DNA of 50,552 nucleotides from Phoronis australis (taxonomy: Eukaryota; Phoronida; Phoronidae): NCBI GenBank assembly GCA_002633005.1, contig NMRA01000810.1:1-50552 (forward strand). Direction: 5' to 3'. The notes under the pieces were generated by a model. It worked only from the letters and a program-made list of their open reading frames with translations, had not been told where the DNA came from and searched no databases. The translations under genes were made by a program, and so were the position numbers. Below are positions 35,161 through 46,937 of the stretch, in pieces. Positions within the stretch are counted from its first letter, which is position 1. Each line of letters begins with the position of its first letter.

Positions 35161-38100
35161 ATGGGCTTCATAAGAGGAGTTGCTTCAAACCTGGTACTGT
35201 ACTGGGCTTCTGGGAGTCCTCCTGCCTGGAGGGTACAAATCTGTCTGGAAGAGAAGGATTTGGGAGGGTACCAGAGCAAGCTGTTGACCATGAGTAAAGG
35301 GGAACACAAATCAGCTGAGATGTTGGCTATGAACCCCAGGGGTCAGGTATATAACTGTGGCTTAGGTTTTCTGGGGCCCATTCTAAGAAACCAACTTGAG
35401 ATCATTTTAAATAAGATTTGTCACGACCTCTAAACTTCAAAACTTGCACATCCGGTAAGTTAATCAAACTTAAGGCAACACTTAAGTCAAAAACTTAAGT
35501 CCAACTTAACATCACGTTCTTGCTACAAACTTAAATAAATGAAAGTTTTATCTGAAAATTGACTTGGTTTGTCTGAACTCAGTCAGTTTTCTCAGAATGG
35601 GACCCAAAACTCTTTGAGTTATTACAAATGGATAAATATGAACATTTGATGGCTTGCTCCAAATTTTATGTATTTCGTAACTGTGTGCACTAAATTGTTA
35701 ATGTTTCAGGTGTCCTTGGAAACAAGTTGTGCATTATCTACCATAGCCATCAGTTCTATCACTCTCAAGAGGAGTTGACAATGGTGTGTTGTACAGTTGT
35801 TTTAATTTATGAAGGCTCTACTCACATCTACATTGTATATATGTGGGTGTATACTAGTATTGCAATCGTCTGTCTGGGCATGCTCTATCTTCTAGACCTC
35901 TTTCAGGTCCTTAATGAGACTTGGCAAATATGTTCTATGGTGACAGATGATGACTTTTGGGATGATCTGACTACAGCTCCTCTCATTAGTGGCAGTTATA
36001 GTTTTTGGGTTTGCATCATTGATTTGTATCTTTGGAGTTAGTGATGGGTTTTCTCGAGATTTGCGGGATAGGTTTATGCTTAAGAGACGACATAACTTCT
36101 TTCTGTGTTAAGACAGATTTGACATATTCTTCGCCACCTAGTGGCCATTTTTATTATTTTCGAGTCAGTTTTTAGTGTCTGCTTTTCTATAGCAGCCAAA
36201 CTGCTTGACCTTATAAGTAAAAAGATGAGTTTCTGCCGAGAAGACTACAAGTGATGATGATTTCCAGACAAGCCTGACTACTAGTACTGTGGTGCCCTCT
36301 AGGGTCCTGAGGTGTATCTCAACTCCTTGAGTATAGCCATGCATGCATACACCTGATCAGTGAGCACGTACAGATATAGTAAAGGAAGTAGACAGACGGA
36401 AGTTGCAATTGTTCTGCAAAAAACGAAATGGTCTGCCCATGACTCGTACTTGTACAACCATTTCATCTGCTTTTCCCTCAGGTAGGACATGTGCTAAGGC
36501 AGAACAATGGGCTATTGGGAGGTATTGGTCATTGCCAAGCACACAATATACTCCCAGTATTCTATTCAACAAGAAAAATGTTGCGAGGCGTTTGACGTGT
36601 TCCCAGGTGGCCATACCCTCAGTTCGTCTGTTCTTCAATTCGGATATCTCATTTTCTCTTTTTCGTCTGTAGCCAACTGTGCGACTTTTGTGGGAGCCAG
36701 GACTGCCACACCTCTGCATATGGGCTTTCCTTATTTTGATGACAGTGAATTTTACCAGGTCGCATTTGACGGATTGTGTTTGCTTAAGGCTAGAGCCCTG
36801 TAATATGCGATCTTGCAAGTGGCGAGGATACTTTATCAACAAGCCAGAGCATTCAGCCAAATATCAACTTGTAATTCAGTAAAAACATATTTTTTATTGT
36901 AGAGTTTGATCTTTAATTAACTTTCCACCAATCTCCCATTTATGGGGTCATGTGATGCCGTTTCAATTATTTAGCACATTAAATTACATTCCCAACAAAA
37001 CAATGATAATAATTACACGACCAAATTTTGTTTGATAAGTTTAATATGAATTCTCAAACAACTGTATCAATTTTCTGAATTACCTTTTCATTTTTGTTTT
37101 TTTAACTCTCATTTTTCAGAAAATTTATGGAAGTTTTCTTTTTGATAACCTTCATGCAAAAGCGAAACATTTTGAAAACAATTCCTAACACTTTTGAAGA
37201 CTTTTGAAAAATTCATATGGAAGCTATCTGCCATTTCATAGGTAAGTATTTCTTTAGTTAATCAAAATTGAACCTTTTTCTTGGATTTTGCAAACTGAGA
37301 GTGATTGAAGTTAAAATAGTACTTTAAAATTTGGTTGCTTGGTGATTTAAAATGACATGAAATAATTGCCAAAATTGCCAGTTTTCAAATATTCATCAGC
37401 TCCCTCTGTTGCAAAGAATGCTCAAAATTTCACCACTAAGTTGATTACACCAATGAATAAGAAAATTTTCCATTTTCATTCTTGCTGAAATTTGTTCGCT
37501 CATTACGCAATCTGTTGAAACTCAAAATGTTTGACAGTTGTCTGGCCGCTCAGCTTACAGTATGTATGGTTATGGGATCAAGTATTATCCGGCGATCTGT
37601 TTTGGAACAGTGCAGAATGTTGTGTGTACTGTGAATGTGGCCACACCAAAATACCATACCTTCATTATTTGTACGCCAATTTTGGGCTTCAAAATATGAA
37701 ATTTTATGATTTTCCCTTATTAAGATGGATATGCACAAGCTTTTGAACACAGAAAAGCAAAAACAACGTGAAACAATATTTCATTGCAGCCAGGCAGCTG
37801 TGTGGTTTGTAACCCGAATTGACAAACCCAACGCACTCAGCACGCTACCATCTCACTAGAACTGGGGATAAGTGAGGAAAGTTGGTACCTGTATGAGATC
37901 AAAGGAAACTTCAGTGGCCTTTTTTATTTGAAACTTAATGTGTTCCGCTGTATGTTGCTATCAATTCCAGAAATTTTGTCGTACGCAGCATGACGAGCTG
38001 GAGGAAGACGCAAGATCTGAGTCTGTGTTTTGGGATTCAACATCCTTCACCTCATCTTCTGCTTAGAAATATGCTTGGTTAAAATTCACCGTGTTTCTTC

Positions 38101-41100
38101 GTAATTACCTGTAGGTGCCTGTGCTTAAAGATGGCGATAACGTGCTCACTGAAGCGGCGGCCATTTGTGATTACTTGGAGAGCGAATACAAGAATTGCGG
38201 GACGCGCCTTATTCCTGATGATAAAAAGCAGAAGGCAAGGGTAATGACTAGGTCACAGGAAGCTACCAACCTTTACAATGTAACTAGAGGTGCGTAATGC
38301 TGAATAAGCGCGGGTGGGAGTTCACGACTTTAGTTGAAGTACTATTGTGGTCAGTGAGACCTTCAAATTGTTGACAATACTGTCTCTTCAGTTTCAGAGA
38401 AAAAAATCCTGAATTGAAATATTTCATTTCAAGTAGCTGACTGCATTGTTAAACAGCACAAAATTGTATGAAAGTTTGTTTTGCCATGACAAATTAGCAA
38501 AGCTTTTCTCAGCCTGTACTGAAAATTGCTACCTATTGCCTATTGGAAAATCAACATGCAGTTCTTTTGATTTTTTGAATTTGACAATGATTTTTTCTCT
38601 TGACGATGTATTCGACACACAGTATACTGAAGTTAAATTCTCACCAGTTAAAAGCACGAATAGTTAAATTTGTAGCAAGGGGCACCGAGTGACTTCCTGG
38701 AGAACAGTGTGTACAATCAGGAAAAGAACAGTTTCTAAATAAATTGCGGTTTTCAAGAAAACACCAAAACTGATACACTTAAAAATAAGTGTGAACAAAC
38801 CCTAGTAATTCCAATTATTAGGGAAGAATTATTTGATAGTGAAATAAATAATAAAAATAAAAAGTATTCCTTGTTTCATTAGGGTAACGATGAAATATTA
38901 TCATACTCATTTACATAAAAGTACATGGGGTGCACACCGTAGATGGCTGGGGGNCTCACTTTTTTCAGCTCTAGCTTCACACGGTCAACAGGCGGTGCAC
39001 CACAGGAGGGCTGAGGAGGCTTTAGCCTCCCCCCACTTTTTTCTGCGCCGCCCATGAAGTAGTGTCGCAAAACAAGATTCTTAAGGTAACTGGTTCTCGG
39101 ATTGTCTCCTGCATTCTAGAGGAACCGATTTTGTTTTTTTAGTATTTCTTTTGCATATTCACAATTTAATGAGACTGCATTGTTAAGACATCAGTGCATT
39201 AGGTTGCGTAATTGAATGTTATTTTCTCTTTTTTCTGTTAACATATGTGGCACCAAATTAATATTTTTCCATGTTCAAGGTTTGCCACATCTTCCGCCAG
39301 ACAATATTTTAAAAACTGACAGTTATTCACTACAATGTTAGAGCCCCTAGCAAAAACGAAAAGAGGTCAGTTGTTTAAAATATGCAAGCCCGGTTGTGGG
39401 TCTCTAATATGCCATTATTTTACATTTTTGCACAGTCTGTGGAAGACTTTTGTCAAATCTGTTGACTGGTAATACTGCTCTGTTTAGAGTTGGTGTGTAA
39501 AAATGTCATCAAGAAGTTACACATTTTAGTGAAATGTGTCCTCGTTTGCCAAATGCCATGAATTATTTATTTTTTGGTATTTGCAGTTACTAATTCTATT
39601 CCCATAAAAGATTGAGTGAAATAGTTCATGCAATTATGAGCTGACTAGTAAGCAGTGCTATATTTTCCAATTAACACATTGCTCTGCTCAAGTATGAGAG
39701 GTCAAGTGCGGATGGTTGTGTGTAGAGCTGATGTTCAACTTGTCCCAGTTTTTGATATTTTTCACCCATCATTTTTCCTCATGTTCCATACAGTAAAGTA
39801 CAATAATTGCATACAAACCAAATGAATCCATTTTGCACTACAACACAATTCGCAACATATCATTACAGTGTGAATGATCCATACTACTTGAGATATGAAT
39901 AACGCAAACCACGGTGATTGTGTTTAAACACTTCGTTGGTCGGCTTTTTACAAAGGTGTCCAGACCCCCCTTTTTCCCTTGGCTTTAGTTATATCAAATC
40001 TAGAATTTTCAAATTGTTGAATTGGACTCCTTTTTTAAAAAATCCTTGATCACAACCCCCCCCCCAAGGTATGAAGTGTAGTTCTTGGTTCACTAGTTAT
40101 TATGTAATCAGTGTTTATTTTTTCTCTATTTGGACAGCATTTATGATGTACATGTTTACGGTTCCCAAAGAGAAACAGGACCAGTCAGTGGTCAAGCAGA
40201 AGAAGACAGACATCAGGAATGAACTTCTATTGTGGGAAGACCACCTAGCAAAGGTCAGACTGAGGGTCATTCTGTTTTCATTTTTTCAAACTGAAAATTC
40301 TCAAAAATTGCACTGACTGGGGTTGCAATACAGAAGCTGTGATAGGCTGTTAGTTTTATAACTTTTGCACAAAAATCCTTTTTTGCTGGTGTCATTTTAT
40401 ATGTTTAAAAATGTCGTAAATGGTGGACTATCCTGTAATGCATAAAGTACAACCAAAAATGTACATTATGGAAGTTCTGTGTACCACTAATAGCACTGTA
40501 AAATAGTAAGAGCTCGCAGGTGCACTATTAGTTTGTCCACAGAAAATGGAATGATTATAGATGGGATTGTTTTCACCTATTCAGAGGATACCCAAAGTTC
40601 CCCCCCCCCCCCCGGAGACATTTCAAATTCAATCCAAGTTTTCAAGACATCAGTACACATCACAGAAAATCATCACTTATGGGAGGATTTGACCATCATT
40701 TTCCCAGTGAGTGCTTCTTTTGAGATGTCAGAAAAGGCAAAGTTTTTGCGCAGTACCTTTGATTATAAAAATAACACACCGTAAAAATACATGTAACAGA
40801 TGAGTTTTACTTAAAAAATCTAAGATAAAGTTGCCTTTTCCCTTTGCTCTTCACTCACTCCTCCAAGACTGATAGATTGGTCAGTAAAATATTTTATGCT
40901 AGGGCTCGCTAATTTTAGTTGCATGTCAATTTTATTTTCACAATCAGAAAAATTCTTAGATTACCAAAAAAACCTCTTGAGTCACGCCCACATTTTATGG
41001 TGGGTCAAACGAGGGTTAACTGGATAAACTTAATTTTATGAATTTCATCATGAAGTAATATTAATCTGCGTAATCAGATTCCCATCTTTTTTAGCAAAAC

Positions 41101-42114
41101 AGCAGTTATATTGCGGGTGAGAACTTCTCCATGGCTGATGTGGCAGTGTTTCCCCACGTTGCCTTGTTTGTTCGTCAAGGATTCAAGCTGGGTCCACCCC
41201 ACTTCACCCGTTTAGGACGGTAAGTGTGACCAAAAATATACCGGTGTTAGTCAAGTTGGAAACCACCTAGAAATTGTTTCGCTTCAACACAGTCATGTCA
41301 AAAGGATTGTGTGCTTGTAATCTGGATGTGGCCACCTTTGGAAATGACCTTAGAAATGAAACAAGGGATGTAGGAATGGTAAAGGATGCTTACAGACGGT
41401 ACTTGCATTTAGAAACAACACATGAATAGGACGATGAAAAATTTTCAGTTTGAAACACAATAGGGTGGACAGGTGAAATTTCATCAAATTTCGCAACTGA
41501 AATGGCTTTTCAAGAAAAACTAATTTGCTTTTATCTTGAAAAAAATTCAAAATGAGACAATTTTAGGAATTGTTTTCTCCAAAATGAATGACTAGTTAAA
41601 TGATGAAAATTGTTTTGTGAGGAATGTGCAGCATTCTCCGAAGACAAAAACGTCACGTTCTCGTCCAGTTATCATCGTTTCTGTTAATCGACAAAAGCAA
41701 CTCTAAATACACGTGATTTTGAAATCTCCCTTTCTCAGCATGTCACTAGCTTAAATTGAAACTTGCACTAAGATTTCCAAACATGGTGCAAAGCATTTCA
41801 AACACGGTGCAGCGCCACAGTTGGAGGCACGAAAGGATGACACCACTGTGAAAATCTCAAATTTCACCTGGTAGTTTGGTGCAAATCTCAGTTAATATAA
41901 AGAGTTATACCAAGAGTGCCTAACATCTGCCTTATCTTGCACCTGCGTCTTGAAAGTTATTGGCCACAGTACATGTACGTGCAATGTAATGCTGTATACG
42001 TGATTTAATTGTAGTTACTATGACGATCTAAAGACCAGACCGTCCATCTCCAAGACTTGGCCTCCACACTGGAAAGACACTCCCCAAGGCTCCATGCTCA
42101 GTGATGCTAATTGA
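35161..42114 (+). CDS. GSTR: glutathione S-transferase, rho-like, gene 3 (five coding exons, divergent active site)
   Basis: Coding exons 35161-35346, 38115-38289, 40138-40253, 41095-41219 and 42015-42114 join to 702 nt (233 aa plus stop) with the same phases 0,1,0,2 as genes 1 and 2. The N-domain has WASGSPPAW (15-23), NPRGQ then cis-Pro64, and DGDNVLTEA (68-76). The C-domain has the N-capping box S171-x-x-D174 and ends in KTWPPHW, a tail shared by rho GSTs. Two odd residues: Ala22 where genes 1 and 2 have Cys14, and Ala76 where they have Ser67 of the glutathione-binding Glu-Ser pair. The enzyme may bind glutathione differently or be weakly active. N-terminus nine residues longer than its paralogues. 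Introns are long (up to 2.8 kb) and hold an R1 fragment. Overall the sequence looks closer to fish rho GSTs than genes 1 and 2 do, by my recollection of that family. Confidence 0.87.
35830..36330 (+). repeat. old R1 fragment in intron 1 of GST gene 3
   Basis: A worn 5' palindrome (TGTATATATGTGGGTGTA near 35837) is followed by CTGTCTGGGC, a first box near 35990 and a perfect box at 36133-36144, in the order of an R1 5' end. The orientation matches the arrays at 0 and 47 kb. Confidence 0.65.
36133..36144 (-). promoter_or_regulatory. single CTCF-core-like motif in GST gene 3 intron 1
   Basis: GCCACCTAGTGG on the + strand, i.e. CCACTAGGTGGC on the - strand, a perfect match to CCASYAGRKGGC within the R1 fragment. 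Confidence 0.4.
36357..36860 (-). other. unassigned 167-codon open frame in GST gene 3 intron 1
   Basis: Open for 168 codons on the - strand in a region where + frames are also partly open. The predicted chain is basic with a charged middle (RRKRENEISELKNRR), and I recognise no domain. It could be a worn transposon or captured exon. Nothing nearby suggests a promoter or splice partners. Confidence 0.2.
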
Positions 42115-42331
42115 ATGAAGCAAAAAAAAATGTGGTGTCCTGCAATCGCAATGGTATTGACCTTGGCATGACACCATGTTAAACCCTGAGTCGGACACGG
42201 ACAAAACATTAAACTGAATCCTTTCTACTTCAACTCCAACCACCTTACGGTGTAGGCTTTGGTTCGTTGTTTTGCTCCATTAGTATGAGAATGTGATTTG
42301 ATGGTTTTCATGTGGCTATGTAAACTCCTGT

Positions 42332-42337
42332 AATAAA
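42332..42337 (+). terminator. candidate poly(A) signal of GST gene 3
   Basis: AATAAA 218 bp after the stop codon, followed by a G/T-rich stretch (GCTGGGCTGTTC). A second one lies near 42525. Confidence 0.5.
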
Positions 42338-42733
42338 GCAGCTGGGCTGTTCTTTACATTGTACATGTAGCTACTCAGTAGGTAGTTGAAACTCTCTTAA
42401 TATGTTAAAAATGACATCATATCGGTAACAGTTAAATTTGAGGCAATCTTCGCAAACGTCTGCTTTACACTCTAACCAATAGAATTGACACATACTTTTG
42501 TAATTTTTTTATGGCACGCAGGAAATAAACATTTGAAATTGCTTAATAATAGTTTATCTATTTATGGTGGAAAATGCTCATAAATATCAGGTGACATGAC
42601 TTTCAAACTTACAAAAAAGTCGGGAAAGATTCACGCGACTGTGCAAGATTTAAGCTTTCTTCAACAATTCCTTAACTTCATATTCTCAAGACACCCGTTT
42701 GAATACGTCAAGCCTGCTCCAGCAGGTAAATTT

Positions 42734-43236
42734 GATTCACATGATACTTGATTCACATGATACTCGATTCACATGATACTCGATTCACATGATACTCGAT
42801 TCACATGATACTCGATTCACATGATACTCGATTCACATGATACTCGATTCACATGATACTCGATTCACATGATACTCGATTCACATGATACTCGATTCAC
42901 ATGATACTCGATTCACATGATACTCGATTCACATGATACTCGATTCACATGATACTCGATTCACATGATACTCGATTCACATGATACTCGATTCACATGA
43001 TACTCGATTCACATGATACTCGATTCACATGATACTCGATTCACATGATACTCGATTCACATGATACTCGATTCACATGATACTCGATTCACATGATACT
43101 CGATTCACATGATACTCGATTCACATGATACTCGATTCACATGATACTCGATTCACATGATACTCGATTCACATGATACTCGATTCACATGATACTCGAT
43201 TCACATGATACTCGATTCACATGATACTTGATTCAC
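42734..43236. repeat. 16-bp minisatellite, 31 full units
   Basis: GATTCACATGATACTC repeats with exact 16-bp spacing from 42734 to 43229, then a partial unit. By eye every inner unit is identical; only the first and the last full units end CTTG instead of CTCG at the junction. Each unit has one CACATG E-box-like word. It lies between the convergent 3' ends of GST gene 3 and TTC19. Confidence 0.97.
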
Positions 43237-43582
43237 TAGCCACCACCAACACCAACTTCACAATCACTTCAGGGATGTTCCTGGACTGCGCCTTTGAGCC
43301 ATTAGTACATAATAAAATTAAAAGTCACAAGAACATTGCAGCAGTGCACCCCCAAGGTGCACCTTTCAAAGCGCAACACTTCCAAAACACAAGATTCTAG
43401 TCATCTAGCTGCCGGTCGGGTAAAACAAGAATCTGTTCTTATTTCGATAATCTTTGAGGTTTCTGTTTCATATGTTTTCACTTTAATTACACCAAGTCTG
43501 ATGGGCACATTTTTTTTGAAAAAAAGACGTGCAATTTTTATCATCCGATGCATAGGTTCAAACCTGGTCAGGAATATCCCTG
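43237..43582. other. 3' flank of TTC19
   Basis: Likely holds the TTC19 3' UTR on the - strand. I see no AATAAA on that strand here. An open + strand frame crossing into TTC19 is a shadow of the gene. Confidence 0.45.
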
Positions 43583-44522
43583 TCACTTTGACCCATTTCC
43601 TGCCTGACGCTTGCGTATTTCCTCGAGACAAAACTGCGCCTTCTTTAGTGCATCCTTGTCGTCCAACTCTGTGGCAACTCTCACCGTCCTATCACAGACT
43701 ATCTTTGATTGGTTCAACTCTCCCATTTGCAGGCAAACAGCTGCCAGGTTACACATGTAGGTTGGTAATGAATTTGAGCCAGTAGATGACGCTACTTGTA
43801 TAGCTTTTTCTAGCAAACTCTTTGCAGACGCGAAGTCATTTAGCTCGCAGCACACCACAGCTAGGTCACTCATGATGACCAGATTCTGGTCGTGTTCTGG
43901 ACCGAGAACGCTTTCGGAGATAGCGAGAGATTTCTCGTAATTACGTCTCGCTTCATCAAGTCGTTTTTGAAGTAAACAATATCGGCCATATCCACTAAGG
44001 CACATGCCATATAAAGCGAGCGTGTCGTCTGCGCATCCTCCCTTAGACTCTGACACTTTCTTCTCTTGAGTTTCTATACAGAATTTATAACCTGCAACAG
44101 CTTCTGAATGCCTCTCAAGAGATGCGTATATGGTCGCTAGCTTCAGAGATATTTCCACGACCGAGTTGTCATCTGTGGCGTAACCCACTGTCAGTATCAA
44201 CTTTATGGTGTCTTTGAAAAGATTTTCCGCTTTCCTCAACTGCCCGGCTTCCAATGCAAGATTAGACAGGTAACTAAACAAAATGATACGTATGCGTCCG
44301 AATTCTTCATCACTCAATTCCCCATTTTTATGGCGGGCAACAAGAATTTCAAAAGCATCGTGAACAAATTTTTCAGATTCCCCATAGTTTGTTCTCCTCT
44401 GTGCAAGTACAGCTTTCTTCATTGTAAGTATCAGCTTGTCTTCAATAGCCTCTGATTCGGATTCCAGATCCAAAAGCCATGACACAAACCCGGTTACACT
44501 GACAGCCAACAGAGGCGCTGTT
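43583..44522 (-). CDS. TTC19: TTC19, mitochondrial TPR protein of complex III (large terminal exon; 5' end missing)
   Basis: A single exon encodes 312 residues to the stop at 43583-43585. It opens after the acceptor ATTTTTCAG (first exon base 44522; one base completes a split codon). A hydrophobic segment (APLLAVSVTGFVSWLL) is followed by acidic sequence and then helical TPR-type repeats: GQLRKAENLFKDTI, EISLKLATIYASLERHSEAV, YEKSLAISESVLGPEHDQN and NLAAVCLQMGEL. Segment order and wording match TTC19, an inner-membrane factor that clears Rieske fragments from complex III. The human protein is 380 aa, so about 60-70 N-terminal residues with the mitochondrial presequence should lie in upstream exons. 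An intron candidate runs to a GTAAGT donor at 44837, but no in-frame ATG was found before it; the assembly is broken here. Nearly the whole mature protein in one exon is unusual against the many-exon vertebrate gene. Confidence 0.85.
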
Positions 44523-44964
44523 CTGAAAAATTGAATGTTCACTGTTGTGACTAACCAACAGGTTCTTCTCTTAGTTCTGAGACCCGTTCCAAGAAACTGA
44601 CTTGAGCACAGGAATTGTTCACTTAAGTTCAAAGGTTTGTCTCAACTTCCAAACTTTGAAGCTTGACCCACATCTGGTTAGAAAGTCAAAATTAAGACAA
44701 AACTTAAGTGAAAAAAGTTAAGTCAAACTTAGATCTCTTTCTTAGACACCTGGTTATCTAAAAATTCACTGAATTTTAAGATTTGTCTTAGCTTAGTCAG
44801 TTTTCTTGGAACAGTACCCTGAATTGCAGGTACTTACGCACAGCCCCACAAGGTGGAGACATCATGCAGTACATACAGCACACATCAGAGCCATTCTCAA
44901 TGAATCGCGACAATTCGACTCCTGAGACACTCGATTTTCAAGTATCTTCATCTGGAGCTAACGN

Positions 44965-45376
44965 CAAAAGCCATGACACAAACCCGGTTACACTGACAGC
45001 CAACAGAGGCGCTGTTCTGAAAAATTGAATGTTCACTGTTATAACTAACCAACAGATTCGTCTCTTAGTTCTGAGACCCGTTCCAAGAAACTGACTTGAG
45101 CACAGGAATTTTTCACTTAAGTTCAAGGTTTGTCTCAACTTCCAAACTTTGAAGCTTGACCCACATCTGGTTAGACAGTCAAAATTAAGACAAAACTTAA
45201 GTAAAAAAGTTAAGTCAAACTTAGATCTCTTTTTTAGACACCTGTTTTATCTAAAAATTCACTGAATTTTAAGATTTGTCTTAACTTAGTCAGTTTTGAA
45301 TCTTGGAATAGTACCCTGGATTGCAGGTACTTACCCACAGCCCCACAAGGTGGAGACACCATACAGTACATACAGA
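44965..45376 (-). pseudogene. duplicate of TTC19 5' exon edge and intron, probably the other haplotype
   Basis: It repeats 44471-44875 with few changes, starting exactly after the single N at 44964: the first ~18 codons of the large exon, its TTTTTCAG acceptor, the intron and the GTAAGT donor. The copy stops at the N with no TPR part. Most likely an unmerged allelic contig end rather than a second gene. Confidence 0.7.
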
Positions 45377-46540
45377 CAGGTCAACCACACCCAGTCATGC
45401 AAACTTTGTAAACACTATTTAGAGCAAACCTCTGCAGATTACTTGCTCTCCTCAAGAGAAAACTAGTATGTGAATTGGAAAATTTACACAATTTGAAGGT
45501 CGAGTGAATAAAAAACATGTCAGAGATAAAATCTAAGTTCTATCTAAATCTATGCAGCAATGAACCAAAACTAAGGTGCAGCAGAATAATAAAGCACTGT
45601 GATTTTGGATTCCAATCTTCTAACGCTCTCAATTTCAGGATTTCCAGTTGAAATGTCAGTTGAGTTCGTCTGACTTAGCGAACATACTGCATGTTAGAAC
45701 GGATACTGTCCACTTTGTGGTCGAAAAATGCAACTTGATGGGATAGACTTCTTGAAGTTAGCATAGAAAGTTCTATGTTATTAGCTTTGACCAGAGTAAT
45801 AAAACAAGAAAGTCCACTATGTGATTTTAGTACAAATTGCTAGTGTCTTCATATAGTAAACACAGGTAAGTTCTAGGGTTTACCTTTGGGAAAGGGCATT
45901 GTTTCACCTTTCCCAAACAGCATGTTGAGTCCGAGTCAGGGTTGTTGTGCTTGAACTTGGAATTCTGGTTCATCTCAGATCACGTATGCGTGAACTTAGA
46001 ATTGCCCACGAAACTTTGCAGATTCACTCAATCACATTCACATTGATTTTTTGCACTACGCTACAGAAAATCACATGTTCATAGAACATTGTTTTTTTTT
46101 CAACTATTGGCGATTTTGGTCACCGAACAATAAATTATGATTAACCATTTCATGAATTCCTCTGGCTTAGTAACTCATTGAAATTTCCGCTTAAGAAGAA
46201 CATAGGTGACCATGTAGCAAATAATTAGAAAAATCTTTTATAGTGAACGAAAACTTTCACTCGATAACTATAAAGAATATTCATTCCAAATTCACGCCAC
46301 GTGAACTTGAGATTAAGAAGAATTGCAAGTTCACGAACATCAGGGTGATCTCTAATTATTGGACGGGAAGAGTGTGGTGAATCTTGAGGGCAATTTAAGG
46401 CAACATTAATTCTCCTGTGCCCATGGACTTTAACTGACTGGTAAGAGCAAGAGGAATGCCTTTGAAGTGAGAGGTACGGGTTTCGATACTTGGAACCGAG
46501 ACATTTTTCAACATGAGTATTAGGTCAAATAAACATCAGA
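45377..46540. other. upstream region of TTC19, no exon identified
   Basis: Should contain the missing first exon(s) and promoter of TTC19 on the - strand, but I find no ATG-led frame with a mitochondrial presequence ending at a suitable donor. AT-rich, without recognisable repeats. Confidence 0.4.
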
Positions 46541-46547
46541 CACACTT

Positions 46548-46880
46548 TAAGATGGCGCCACCGTCTCAACTGGCCCCAGCAGAGACGGTGAAGCTCCCAA
46601 ACTTAAGGCATTTCATATACAGGAAGCTTTTCGGTGAATTATCCCTCACAAAGATCAGTCACGTTAAATACCTTTTGCTCTTACTAGAGGAACACGTACT
46701 TAGGAGGTCGTCGATGTCTTTCATTCCTTCCAACTTGAACAAATGCTCCAGTAATCAAACTTTTTTCGAGCAGTGCTTCTTTCTGTTTCTAAAATCCTGC
46801 CATGTTTACACTGTGCACAGATGCAATGTGACCTTGATGTTATAACATAATTCACCACAAAAGCTTCCGGTATACAAAGC
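46548..46880 (+). mobile_element. R2 repeat copy
   Basis: GGAAGCTTTTCGGTGAATTA at about 46622 and its inverse AATTCACCACAAAAGCTTCC near 46850 form short inverted ends around TCGTCGATGTC and TTCCAACTTGAACAAATGCTC, shared with the copies at 29.1 and 50.1 kb. The 110-codon + frame is the repeat, not a gene. Confidence 0.65.
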
Positions 46881-46937
46881 GAGAGTTGAGACAGTGGCAC
46901 TGTCTATCACACTAAATGTGAACTGGGATATACCATT

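Noticed and set aside
42734-43236. CRISPR-like array
   Set aside because: Units follow each other without spacers; it is a plain minisatellite, and the genome is eukaryotic.
43336-43785. 149-codon + strand open frame
   Set aside because: Overlaps the TTC19 exon antisense; TPR homology is clearly on the - strand.
44938-45138. second small TTC19-like gene
   Set aside because: It crosses the N and repeats the 5' edge of the real exon and its intron; best explained as an unmerged haplotype.
46513-46845. 110-codon open frame on the + strand
   Set aside because: Consists of R2 repeat sequence shared with noncoding copies at 29 and 50 kb.
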